Positions 1 through 9,834 of a DNA stretch of 64,000 nt are shown in pieces (position 1 is the stretch's first letter; each line of letters starts with the position of its first letter). The stretch comes from Amia ocellicauda (taxonomy: Eukaryota > Chordata > Actinopteri > Amiiformes > Amiidae), in contig NC_089852.1 in assembly GCF_036373705.1 (NCBI RefSeq), positions 32,439,707 to 32,503,706 of the forward strand, given 5' to 3'. The notes under the pieces were generated by a model. The model saw only the letters and a program-made list of their open reading frames with translations, made no database searches and was not told where the DNA came from. Both the position numbers and the translations under genes were made by a program.

Positions 1-749
1 TGGTGCATGTTGTTGACCACACGGGTGAATTGAAGGGAGATGTGTGGGTGGAAGTATTTTTCAATTGGTTTGCCAAAGGTTTCATTGTGACATCTCAGCA
101 ATAGTGTACAACTTGCAACATTTGTCAAGCTCATAATCCTGGGGAGGGAGCTGATTTCACAAAATCATTACTTTGTTAATATGCAAATAGATTGTGTTAA
201 AATGCCTACATGTTGTGGTTATGAATATATATTTGTAAAAATGTAAATGTTTTCTACAAAGAGTTAAAGTCTATCCCTTTATGAAGGCTGATGCAGTACA
301 AGTACAGTACAGTAAAAATACTGTTAAGGGGTGCTAAAATGTGCAAACAGGGCTCGAATGTCCAGATGGTCTTCCTATAGTCCTAATGACAATGAGATTG
401 TCAGCAAATCTGAAAAAAGAAAAGAAAAGAAACGAAGCTCTTTATCAGCCTGATATTATTATGGGATGACATCCACTTGATGGATGATGCAATGTTATAT
501 TTTGGTATGGGTCTAACACATGCATTCGAAGCTGTCCATTCACAGGTAAAAGCTGCCCAGCCCAGCAGGACTGTCACCCATTTCAGCCAGGTGACTAAGT
601 GTACATCAAAGCCCAGGTGGACAGGGCCCTACCAGGTGCTCCTGACCACCCACACAGCTGTGCAGTGCCAAAGGGAAACAACACTGGTGGAGACCAGAGG
701 GATACTCTCCCTTTCTCCCGGACCCTCGAGAAACAGCACTGAATCCTGA
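1..749 (+). pseudogene. endogenous retrovirus pol remnant (integrase)
   Basis: Decayed 3' end of a retroviral pol gene; the rest lies outside the window. Codons from 105 on read C-x2-C-x2-C followed by an NPG tract, resembling the zinc-binding head of a gammaretrovirus-like integrase, directly after an in-frame stop (102-104). Further on, 477-749 is open for 90 codons and contains RWTGPYQVLL at about 615-645, the GPY/F-type C-terminal module of integrase that helps bind DNA. Between them the frame is broken. The pol stop (747-749) overlaps the probable env start, as in many gammaretroviruses. Catalytic core residues were not recognised, so the protein must be dead. The assignment to a gamma/epsilon-like class rests on motifs and layout only. 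Confidence 0.7.
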
Positions 750-1345
750 TGATGGCTGGGGTCGGCCTCACCCTTCTGATCATTGTCCTGTCGGCTCTAC
801 TGGAGCGATCCAACTCGATTGAATGCCAACAACTCAACCACTGTCCCACGGCGGGACACAAATAACAGCCGCTCCACCTCCCTGACGAGAGAGAACACCG
901 ATCTCCAACTGTCCTATCAGTTTACTAAAAGACTTGAATATATCAGGGTGCTGAGTGTGCTCAAATGTGCCCCGGAAATGCTCTGGGAGGAATTCCCATG
1001 ATCCCTGTCCCTCTCAAAGTTGAAGATGTCTGATAAAACTGCTGACTCTGTTAATAACGTAACAGCTGAAATGGTTGCCATACGCACAAAGTTGTTTTAA
1101 AAGATTTCTTTCTGATAGCAAAAGGAGGGTGTGTGCGCTCATTGGTAAAGAATGTTGTACCTACATACCTGACAACTCTGAACAGATTCATGATCTTACA
1201 GATCACATTCGTAGAGAAGTAACTAAGTAACTAAAATTCACCAGACCCCAGAGTGGTCTCTGGGGAGCTGGATAAGTGGCTCCCTAGGAAACCTTGGTGC
1301 TCTTATAGGCCCAAGGACTGCTTTTATTCTTGGAATATTCATTTT
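749..1345 (+). pseudogene. endogenous retrovirus env remnant
   Basis: Broken envelope gene. Two ATGs (749 and 752) open a short hydrophobic stretch typical of an env signal peptide and overlap the pol stop. The frame then fails, and most of the surface subunit appears deleted. At 1132-1158 one frame reads C-x6-C-C followed by YIPDN, the cysteine motif by which gammaretrovirus-type transmembrane subunits link to the surface subunit. That frame stops at about 1228. A hydrophobic segment near 1260-1345 in another frame looks like the membrane anchor. The gene has at least one large deletion and frameshifts and cannot encode a functional glycoprotein. Related full-length env genes have been domesticated in some fishes, but nothing here suggests that. 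Confidence 0.68.
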
Positions 1346-1901
1346 TCTCTGTTTGTTTTGTGTTGATCAAGTGTTGTTGTACCCTGCATAATTATCATTT
1401 TGCTCTTATTGTGCCTTGGTCCCTGTATATGTGCGTGTTTACAAAAATGTTTGGCTCGCTTGGTGTCTTCATCCATGGATGCTTTGAACCCTAAGCGCTT
1501 CGATGCCCACCAGGCACAACTGCTGAAACAACGATGAAATAACACGTAATGAACACTGGAAATCAACTTGGTCTTGCCGGCCACTTGATGAGCGCCGATG
1601 GACCACAATGAAAGAACAATCACCATAGACATTAACAAATTTTGGGATACCTTGAAGAACAATACTACTTCAAGAAGAAGTAGTTTCTGCAAATTACCTA
1701 CTGGGACCATGGAATGAGAACTGTGCCTCTAAAAGATTAAACGTATGACAAGGAAATAAAGCCTCAGAGGTGGTGGAAACTGGTGTGTTTACAGAATCTG
1801 ATCAAGAGGGCTTACTTTGTGATTAACATGTCCAAAATGTATTTTTATATCTAACGCAATTTTACGGAATTAACGTAACATGTTTCATTAAAGAAGGCAA
1901 C
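1346..1901. other. no gene; retroviral 3' untranslated region
   Basis: No coding similarity recognised between the env membrane anchor and the 3' LTR. A purine-rich stretch (AAAGAAGG) lies just before 1902, where a polypurine tract would prime plus-strand synthesis, but it is weak. Confidence 0.4.
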
Positions 1902-2337
1902 TGTTGGGGTAAAATTGCCCCCTATATATTGTATATACCCACTGTATAATACTCTGCATGTTGGGAGAACAGAGTACAAGGATTTTTATATAACATATTC
2001 TACTAACTGTTAGGAATTATTAAGCTTTGTTCTGATATTAGGTAGACATACTGATTATTTAACCTACTGTTACCATGTAACTCATTGTATTGTATTTTTA
2101 TTGTAGGATTAGATTAGAACAGATTCTGCAGATTTGACATTGACATATCTCACTGGAAATGTTGCCGTGGCAGGGGGGCTGAAACTGCAAAAATAACATA
2201 CTTGAGCATTTCTGTGTAAGTCTAGACACTTGAACCCACGGCCTTCCCCTCGACTCTATCTTGGAAATGTCAAACCACAATCTCCCCATATTTATATTAT
2301 ATTTTGAGGAACAGCTCAGAGCTGACAACATAAACAA
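1902..2337 (+). mobile_element. retroviral 3' LTR, truncated
   Basis: Begins TGTTGGGGTAAAAT and matches the first part of the complete solo LTR at 24981-25830 almost base for base, including the stretch with GTACAAGGATTTTTATA. The match ends at about 2337, just before the Tc1 element at 2342, so U3 is present but the promoter, R and U5 are missing. Sequence to the right of the Tc1 element does not resume the LTR, so the break is more than a simple insertion. Confidence 0.85.
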
Positions 2338-2566
2338 TATGCAGTGAGGGAAAAAAGTATTTGATCCCCTGATTTTGTACGTTTGCCCACTGACAAAGAA
2401 ATGATCAGTCTATAATTTTAATGGTAGGTGTATTTTAACAGTGAGAGACAGAATAACAACAAAAAAATCCAGAAAAATGCATTTCAAAAAAGTTATCAAT
2501 TGATTTGCATGTTAATGAGGGAAATAAGTATTTGATCCCCTATCAATCAGCAAGAATTTTGGCTCC

Positions 2567-2663
2567 CAGGTGTCTTTTATACAGGTAACGAGCTGAGATT
2601 AGGAGCACTCTCTTAAAGGGAGTGCTCCTAGTCTCAGCTCGTTACCTGTATAAAAGACACCTG
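2567..2663. repeat. 97-nt near-perfect hairpin in Tc1 leader
   Basis: Left arm 2567-2610 and right arm 2620-2663 are 44 nt each with one mismatch (A/G) and a 9-nt spacer. The arms contain TATAAAAG on one strand. It sits between the inner end of the left inverted repeat and the transposase ATG (2706). The copy at 53026 has the same left arm but has lost about 34 bases of the right arm. Confidence 0.9.
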
Positions 2664-2705
2664 TCCACAGAATCAATCAATCAATCAGATTCCAAACTCT
2701 CCACC

Positions 2706-3544
2706 ATGGCCAAGACCAAAGAGCTGTCCAAGGATGTCAGACACAAGATTGTAGACCTACACAAGGCTGGAATGGGCTACAAAGACCATCGCCAAGCAGC
2801 TCGGTGAGAAGGTGACAACAGTTGGTGCGATTATTCGCAAATGGAAGAAACACAAAATAACTGTCAGTCTCCCTCGGTCTGGGGCTCCATGCAAGATCTC
2901 ACCTCCTGGAGTTTCAATGATCATGAGAACGGTGAGGAATCAGCCCAGAACTACACGGGACGATCTTGTTAATGATTTCAAGGCAGCTGGGACAATAGTC
3001 ACCAAGAAAACAATTGGTAACACACTACGCCGTGAAGGACTGAAATCCTGCAGCGCCCACAAGGTCCCCCTGCTCAAGAAAGCACATGTACAGGCCCGTC
3101 TGAAGTTTGCCAATGAACATCTGAATGATTCAGCGGAGAACTGGGTGAAAGTGTTGTGGTCAGATGAGACCAAAATCGAGCTCTTTGGCATCAACTCAAC
3201 ATGCCGTGTTTGGAGGAGGAGGAATGCTGCCTATGACCCCATTCCAGCATGACAATTACCCAAAACACACAGCCAAGGAAACACAGGAGTGGCTCAAGAA
3301 GAAGCACATTAAGGTCCTGGAGTGGCCTAGCCAGTCTCCAGACCTTAATCCCATAGAATATCTGTGTAGGGAGCTGAAGGTTCGAGTTGCCAAACGTCAG
3401 CCTCGAAACCTTAATGACTTGGAGAGGATCTGCAAAGAGGAGTGGGACAAAATCCCTCCTGAGATGTGTGCAAACCTGGTGGCCAACTACAAGAAACATC
3501 TGACCTCTGTGATTGCCAACAAGGGTTTTGCCACCAAGTACTAA
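2706..3544 (+). pseudogene. Tc1 transposase pseudogene (DD34E)
   Basis: Starts at an ATG in a strong context (CCACCATGG) with [20 protein letters not shown], the first helix of the paired-like DNA-binding domain. Compared with copy C at 53359, a small insertion near 2780 shifts the frame. The centre is readable at 2812-3250 and includes [11 protein letters not shown] with the first catalytic Asp. A deletion then removes the stretch from the GGG region to just before the second catalytic motif, where a further frame change occurs. The C-terminal third (QHDN... SPDLNPIE...) is readable to the stop at 3542-3544. In the second motif the Asp of DP is changed to Tyr (DNYPK). No functional transposase is possible. 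Confidence 0.9.
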
Positions 3545-3756
3545 GTCGAAGTGGTCAAATACGTATTTCCCTCTTTAACATGCAAATCAATTTATAACTT
3601 TTTTGAAATGCATTTTTCTGGATTTTTTGTTTTTTGTTATTCTGTCTCTCACTGTTAAAATACACCTACCATTAAAATTATAGACTGATCATTTCTTTGT
3701 CAGTGGGCAAACGTACAAAATCAGCAGGGCATCAAATACTTTTTTCCCTCATTGTA

Positions 3757-4706
3757 TGGTAGAGATAAGTCCAGTTCCTCTCTCTTTAGCCAGAAAACTA
3801 ATGATGTCTACAATACATAACATTAATACCATGGCTAAATATTCTAGACACAGTTGTTGCATGAACTCCAAAATAAAAAGCTAAAAAAATCTGAAGATAT
3901 ATTAATGTCTTAGTAATGTAATGTCTGTCCCTTAACTACAGTCAAGTTACCGGCTTACTGGGAAGTGTGGAAGCTGCCAACCCCTTTGTTAACCCAGCAA
4001 GGTCTAGGAGAGGAGAAAGTCTAAAATTATACTAGGGAGACCCAACACAGATCAATCACTTTGAAAAGCTTTAAGCAAAAAGGAAACTTTATTTAACAAT
4101 TCAAAAGGGGGGTTTCTACACAATAGGGTTGTTGGGGGCAAAACAGTAATTTCTGACCAAAAAAATATAAATAACCTCAAATGAACTGGAACACAATATT
4201 CAATTACAAACCATTCACCTCAGAAATAACCCCCACAAAGTAAGAACGAGTTAAACCAAAATATTTAATATAAATCAAAGTGCACACACCTAATAAATAG
4301 AATATCAAAATACACATCAGATATTTAGCTATATTTCTCCACCCCAATGCACCCAGTATGAAAAGTCCCCTTTCTTAAAAAATACTAATTGGTCTTATCT
4401 AAAATACATTCATAAAATATAAAAACAATATAAAACGATCAAGGCAAGTTAATTTCAGTGTCTTGATATAAAAGAAATAGGGCAAAGTTTGTTTCAAGTC
4501 TTTATGTAAAGGAGGTTGGGCAATGTTCAAACCATGTCTTAGCGAGTGTTTGCCAAAGAATGGGGCACAGCAGATCACCACTCAGTCACTCACAGTCTCG
4601 TAATCAGGCTGCCCCCCAGCTACAGCTCACTGCTTGCAACTCAGTCTCTCAGTCCTCTCTTCTTCTTCCTTCTGTATATAGCTTTCAAATCTCTAATTTG
4701 TGCTCT
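3757..4706. other. no gene recognised
   Basis: AT-rich, with no ORF resembling a known family. The stretch around 4080-4110 (AAACTTTATTTAACAATTC) reads on the minus strand like a polyadenylation signal. Together with a pyrimidine-rich TATATAG tract near 4676, it could be part of another old minus-strand LTR into which the solo LTR at 4712 inserted. This is a guess. Confidence 0.3.
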
Positions 4707-4711
4707 CACCC

Positions 4712-5194
4712 TGTTACGCCAGAGGCCAGGGTTAAGGGATCCAGGAGCAGGGCTTGAGACAGATTCGGAAAACAGGTGTAAGGTCTGGGGCCGGCTAACA
4801 CTGTTATGAAGGATATCTGAGAGGCGAGGTAAGTAAACGAGAAAGAGGTCAGGCGATCGGGCAAACAATACTAGAGGGGAATATGCAAAAGGCTAGGTCA
4901 AGGTAGGGAAAGCTGTGGTCATAAATTGTGGCTCTAAACTGGAAACAAACGCTCAGAGATGCTGTAATGAAGGCAATGCAAAACTTTGCAGAGAATGTAA
5001 CTAACACAGGTGTATAAATACTAAAGGGAGGGTAGAGGTAACTGGAGACAGGTGTGAGATAATTGATAGAAAACTACTGGGCAATAATTAAATAATGAGG
5101 GGAAAGACAAGATTGAGAAGGATCGGAGATAGAACCTGTTGTGTCGGCAACCTCTGGTGGAGAATAGAGGAACAGTCACAGTGCTGGCCTGACA
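4712..5194 (-). mobile_element. solo LTR, Ty3/gypsy (sushi-like)
   Basis: Flanked by a perfect 5-bp target duplication, CACCC (4707-4711 and 5195-5199). On the minus strand it begins TGTCAGGCCAGCACTG and ends at the complement of TGTTACGCC, so it has TG...CA ends. Its start shares the layout of the gypsy LTRs at 39621 and 61834 (a GTT-CC tract followed by an AGAGG box). No internal sequence remains, so it is a product of LTR-LTR recombination. Family assignment is by resemblance only. Confidence 0.85.
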
Positions 5195-5199
5195 CACCC

Positions 5200-6200
5200 C
5201 TCATGAATTGCAAATGTGTAGAATTTTGAATCATCATCAATATTCATGAGGCCAGCTATTAGAGATAGCACTTCGGTGATAAAGTGTTCTTGTCAGGCCA
5301 GGTGAAAACATTGCTGGTTGAATAATAACCTTTATGTAAAAGAGGAGTATCTCTAATACAATCCAGGTACATCATGTTCAAAAATGCTATTGTTTTTTAG
5401 AAAGAAAGCTTTAAATATGAAATGAGGCAGGGTTTCCTTTATATAGATAGGCAGAAAAGTGCCACCGGTTACTCCCATAATGCATCGCATCTCAAAGATG
5501 GAAGAAAGGGGGGAGTTGACTATCTTGTTTAAACAGAGGATCTTTGATAACTTTGTAGATAGCGGAAATTATATGGTGAAGTTAATTTCTACTAAATATT
5601 TTCAACCTATAAAATAAATATATTGTCTCTAGAATAAAATATAGTTAAAATATATCCCATATATTTAAAATTTGGAATTGAGTCATTTTTAGGAACAGCC
5701 GGGGAAAAATAAATAATGAAACAATAACAACTTCTGCTGTCATGGAAACACAGAACATTTTATGCATAACCCTGAGGCTTTCCCTTCCCGATGTCTCAGA
5801 ACAGGAGAAATGGTTGCCTTAATTACATGTTCAGCCAGTATCTCCAGTGATGTAATTCACTGCATGGGTGTTGAGTTTTTTTAATGATCCTTGTTAAATC
5901 TCCAGTGGGAGTTTTAAGTCAACAAGGTCTCAAGGTTCTACCGATAAACAAAGACCATGTATAAAGCTTGAATCTCTTCAAATACTAACAGGGTGTAACG
6001 TCTGTGTGGACATCATGCATTTCAGAAGAGAAGTGGTAGTAATGCTTGATCTCATTTATTTGACCTGTACTATCTGCTGTCATTTTTGTGTGTTTGTCTG
6101 ACAACATATTGCTTTTTTTTAAATATATATATTATTAATAACTTTACTGTGTTTAAATAGTTTGAATGCTTACTATATGTTGAGACAATTTCAATGTCTG

Positions 6201-6266
<66 letters not shown>

Positions 6267-7188
6267 CTTTTGCCTTACCAAATTTAGATTTAAAAATCCT
6301 ATTGCTTGAAAATGCATTTACTGTGTATATATGTATTTCTTTTTCAGTTTGCTTCTGAACTGCAAAAAGCTGGTATGTAGCATAAATTGAACAGATTCAC
6401 CATTTCCAGGTTAGGATTATGATTTTACAATATGGATTTTGATGAGAATCTAGATGTTTATTCATATTCATATTTACATTTAATCAACGGTTATTCAGCA
6501 TTTACTGTGTACATTTATTATATACATATAAACATTTACATAGCTGGCCAGTGCACTGCGTCAGTTTAATTTAGTTTTTATCATTTAGTTTTTTTCAATT
6601 TAATTAAGTCAGAGAGTGTTGGTGTTAATATGCCAGGTGTGAGTTTACTTTTATCTGGGGTATTCTCAACCCCTCTAGCTGGGTCTTTCGTTATGTCTTA
6701 GATCATAGGTCTGGTGGTGAGACTGTGGGGAGTAGCTGCTCACAGGTGTGTTTGAGAGACTGCAGTTCAAATGCAAGCAGAGGGGGGTGAGGAGGGACTC
6801 TAACCGCACACATTACATAGGGATAAAACTGGTAATTCTCTTTAGTAATTATTCAGATTTGTAAAAAAAAAGTAAGTATAATACAGTGCAACACTATATT
6901 ATTTATAATAATATACCATCTTTAATTTTTACAAAGAATTATATATGCACCCTTGCCAATATAAGAAACTCCAGCAGAGAACAAGTAAATACACAAAGCC
7001 TTTAATTTTAAAACTCATAATGAATAATGAGTGTGAATCTTAGCAAATTGTTAAGAAACTCAAATATTTCTTGCATATCTATATCAATCTAGATCTCCCA
7101 CAATAAATAATATCTTGAGCATACAATATATATATAAAAATCTACGTATTTCCTTCCTTCTAACTAGACCCTGTTCAGAGGTCACAGC
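5200..7188. other. no gene; upstream region of receptor A1
   Basis: AT-rich intergenic DNA with a TA microsatellite at about 6205-6264. Just before the receptor gene is a pyrimidine tract followed by AG (about 7149-7167, then CTGTTCAG). It could be the 3' splice site of the 5' leader intron common in odorant receptor genes. No coding similarity seen. Confidence 0.5.
6205..6264. repeat. (TA)n microsatellite
   Basis: About 60 bp of uninterrupted TA dinucleotides. Confidence 0.98.
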
Positions 7189-8118
7189 ATGATGAACTCA
7201 TCTGACACTACCTTCATACTGGTTGCATACTCTGAAATTGGAGACATGAAATATTTGTATTTTACCATTTTACTACTGCTGTACATCTTTACTATTTCTG
7301 CAAACTTAATTCTCATAGTTGTGATCTATGTAGAGAGGAGCCTCCATGAGCCCATGTATTTCTTCCTGTGTAGCCTTTCTGTTAATGCAATATTTGGCAG
7401 CACTGCACTCTGCCCCTGCCTGTTAACTAACATCCTGTCAGACCGTCATGAAATTTCTGGAATCAGTTGTCTGGTACAGGTTTTTGTCTTGTACATATAT
7501 GGCCAATGTGAATTTTCAAGTTTAGCATTGATGGGATATGACAGGTATCTGTCAATCTGTTATCCTTTGCAATACAATATGATCATGACTCCTGCAAAAG
7601 TAATTATGCTTATAATATTGTCATGGTTATACCCTATATGTACATTTGGTATACATTTCATATTAACTCTGCAGCTTCCTTTGTGTGGTAGAATCATAGA
7701 AAAGGTTTATTGTGCCAACTATTCAATCACCAAACTTTCATGTATAGACACATCCATTAATAATATGTATGGTCTAATTAATCTTGTTTTAAGTACAGTT
7801 CTCCCTGTAATTCTCATTATGTATTCCTATTCAAGAATCCTCAAAATCTGCTTGAGATCTTCCAAGAAATCGCAAGCTAAGGCACTGAACACCTGCACTC
7901 CACACTTAGTTATTCTGATAAACTTTTTCATTTCAGCTTTTTTTGAAATAGTTCAAAACAGATTTGACATGAGCCATGTGCCCCATGAGGTTCGTATTTT
8001 CCTTTCAGTTTACTTTTTGATCATTCCACCTCTCATAAATCCAATTATTTATGGAATCAGAACGAAAAACATTAGTACCAGGGTGAAGAAATGTTTCTTG
8101 CAAAAAAATAACTCATAA
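7189..8118 (+). CDS. odorant receptor A1 (class A GPCR), intact
   Basis: Intact 309-residue seven-helix receptor, the normal length for a fish type 1 odorant receptor. It would sit in the ciliary membrane of an olfactory neuron and couple to a G(olf)-type protein; the ligand is unknown. Visible signatures: N-glycosylation site NSS at 3-5; LHEPMYFFL at 52-60 entering helix 2; Cys94 with Cys166/175/185 around extracellular loop 2; MGYDRYLSICYPL at 115-127 at the end of helix 3 (Gly replaces the usual Ala); KALNTCTPHL at 231-240 before helix 6; PPLINPIIYGIR at 280-291 in helix 7. It resembles the fish receptors often labelled 11A1-like. A second in-frame ATG follows the first, so either may start translation. 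Its closest relative here is A2 on the other strand at 44.4-45.4 kb. Confidence 0.95.
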   Translation: MMNSSDTTFILVAYSEIGDMKYLYFTILLLLYIFTISANLILIVVIYVERSLHEPMYFFLCSLSVNAIFGSTALCPCLLTNILSDRHEISGISCLVQVFVLYIYGQCEFSSLALMGYDRYLSICYPLQYNMIMTPAKVIMLIILSWLYPICTFGIHFILTLQLPLCGRIIEKVYCANYSITKLSCIDTSINNMYGLINLVLSTVLPVILIMYSYSRILKICLRSSKKSQAKALNTCTPHLVILINFFISAFFEIVQNRFDMSHVPHEVRIFLSVYFLIIPPLINPIIYGIRTKNISTRVKKCFLQKNNS

Positions 8119-9281
8119 GCTGTGAAGCATACTACTTTACATAGATCTGTACAGTAACATTATTATATCCAACTCTTTCATTAATTTCACAAATCTTTAA
8201 ATACTAATGTTTTCAGAATCTTTTGTGCAAAAAAAAAAAATCACCTAGAAAACAAATTTCAAATTGAATATGGGCTCGATATTCAAACTTTGTGCAACTT
8301 CCGCACAAAATGTGTGCCGCGCAAGAAAAATATGACTTGGCCAAAAATAGACAGATATTCAAACATGGCGCAAATGTTTGCGCTAAATTGGACATTGGAA
8401 TATAACATTTTTTGTGCCTCGCAAACCTGCCTGCACCACTCCACAGTGCCCTGTTATTCCCACTGTTTGAGCCAGCGCTGCGCATTAATTGGATGAATGC
8501 ACGGCACAAATAACGCACAATTTTTTTTTTATTCAGCCTAATTAACGCAATTCAAATTCGATTGCACTATGCACATGTTTAATGACCTCTAAAGAATACA
8601 TTTGCATCTCATGTCTTCAATTAGAGAATCATTATCATATGCTAATTGAGTCACAGCATTAAAGGAACAGGACTCTGCAGGTGGATGGATGAAGGCAGTG
8701 TGCCGGACAGAGGCGGGTGCCATGTTTCTGCACTCCTTTATGACATTTAAAATATTATATTATTTGTAAGTTCATATATATATATATGAGAGAACAGCTT
8801 TAGCAATTACATGTGCGCTTCCCATCACACACACACACACATACATGGGGGGAGCTCACAATGCGTACATCGTGCAGTCGAGTCTGACACATCCTGAATG
8901 CATACCTCCTAGGTAATATAGTAGTGCACACCTCTTTGCCATTGTCCTGACAGGGCATACAATGAGGCAGTATTACAGTACAAACACTATATTGTGGACG
9001 TAGTAGTAATAAATATTACCCAATACCCATAGTTGTTTGTATGTATGTAGGTCATCACAGAATCAAACATAATGCTATGATGTACATTACTGCTGCTGTA
9101 TGTCCAACATGAATGTGTACAGCACCAAACTGCAGTGCTGTATTCATTAGCTTACTTACTCAGAAAGTTAATTTGCATATTTTGAAAATGTCTAGTGTGC
9201 TTCTGACAAAGCTAATTGATGTATTTATTTATGTATTTTACATAAGTGTTGTTATTAAATTCAGTGTATATTTGGTTGCCC

Positions 9282-9332
<51 letters not shown>

Positions 9333-9600
9333 TTTCTTATTGAATTGATACATTTAGTTGAATTAGATTAATGATCCACTCTGACTGGTTATTAATGAGC
9401 TTATTTACCTTGTATTGTCGTACATTTATTAGGAGTTCACGTTCCCTGAAATGTGTTATTGAAATGCAGTTCTAATTAAGAGAAGCTGTGTAAAATCCTT
9501 ATTAATTGCCTTATTATTACTTGTTCGTTCTAATCTGATATTGTTTAACATCAGGAATATACATATAATAATAATAATAAATATATATATATATATATAT
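8119..9600. other. no gene recognised
   Basis: Intergenic. 8275-8560 is richer in CpG and GCGC words (for example GGCGCAAATGTTTGCGC) than its surroundings and starts GGGCTCGATATTCAAAC, which may mark an old DNA-transposon remnant, but I could not find a matching opposite end. An ATT repeat lies at about 9282-9331 and short TA/CA tracts at 8770-8845 and 9565-9600. Confidence 0.4.
9282..9331. repeat. (ATT)n microsatellite
   Basis: About 16 ATT units; any short ORF through it is spurious poly-Leu. Confidence 0.97.
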
Positions 9601-9670
9601 ACACTTAGGGAATCAAACCCACAATGCCAAGCTTTCAGTGCTGTTCCTTAACCACTGTGCCAATGGAGAT
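9601..9670 (-). repeat. tRNA-derived SINE head
   Basis: On the minus strand TGGCACAGTGG fits the A box and GGTTTGATTCC the B box of an RNA polymerase III promoter, about 35 bases apart, as in tRNA genes. It is followed on that strand by AT-rich simple repeat, typical of a SINE tail. The fold and ends are not good enough for a working tRNA gene. Confidence 0.6.
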
Positions 9671-9834
9671 CAGAAGTTAAACGTGAAAGCTAGCTATAGC
9701 TGCCTCATCCAACTGTCCTGATTAGTTGTATATGACTCAATTGCTGGAATTAGTCACAAATATATGTATAAATTAGGAAATAATATGAAATAAGATCAAA
9801 TGTGTGTGTATATATATATATATATATACACACA

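Larger units (their letters stand above)
2342..3754 (+). mobile_element. Tc1/mariner element, DD34E type, copy A (defective)
   Basis: Ends read CAGTGAGGGAAAAAAGTATT on the left and the complement on the right. Each terminal inverted repeat is long, about 200 bp, with a second copy of the GAGGGAAATAAGTATTTGAT motif at its inner end. This is the IR/DR layout of Sleeping Beauty-like elements, giving two transposase sites per end. A TA follows the right end (3755-3756); the left TA is altered to TG. The transposase inside is broken, so the copy could move only in trans. It abuts the truncated retroviral LTR on the left. Confidence 0.9.

Noticed and set aside
1339-1710. 123-codon minus-strand ORF in the retrovirus 3' region
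   Set aside because: Antisense to the env/3' region; no domain and no reason for a gene there.
8213-8518. 101-codon minus-strand ORF after receptor A1
   Set aside because: Lies in a probable transposon remnant with palindromic GCGC words; no domain seen.
9601-9670. Functional tRNA gene
   Set aside because: A and B boxes are present but the acceptor stem does not pair and simple repeat follows; fits a SINE head.
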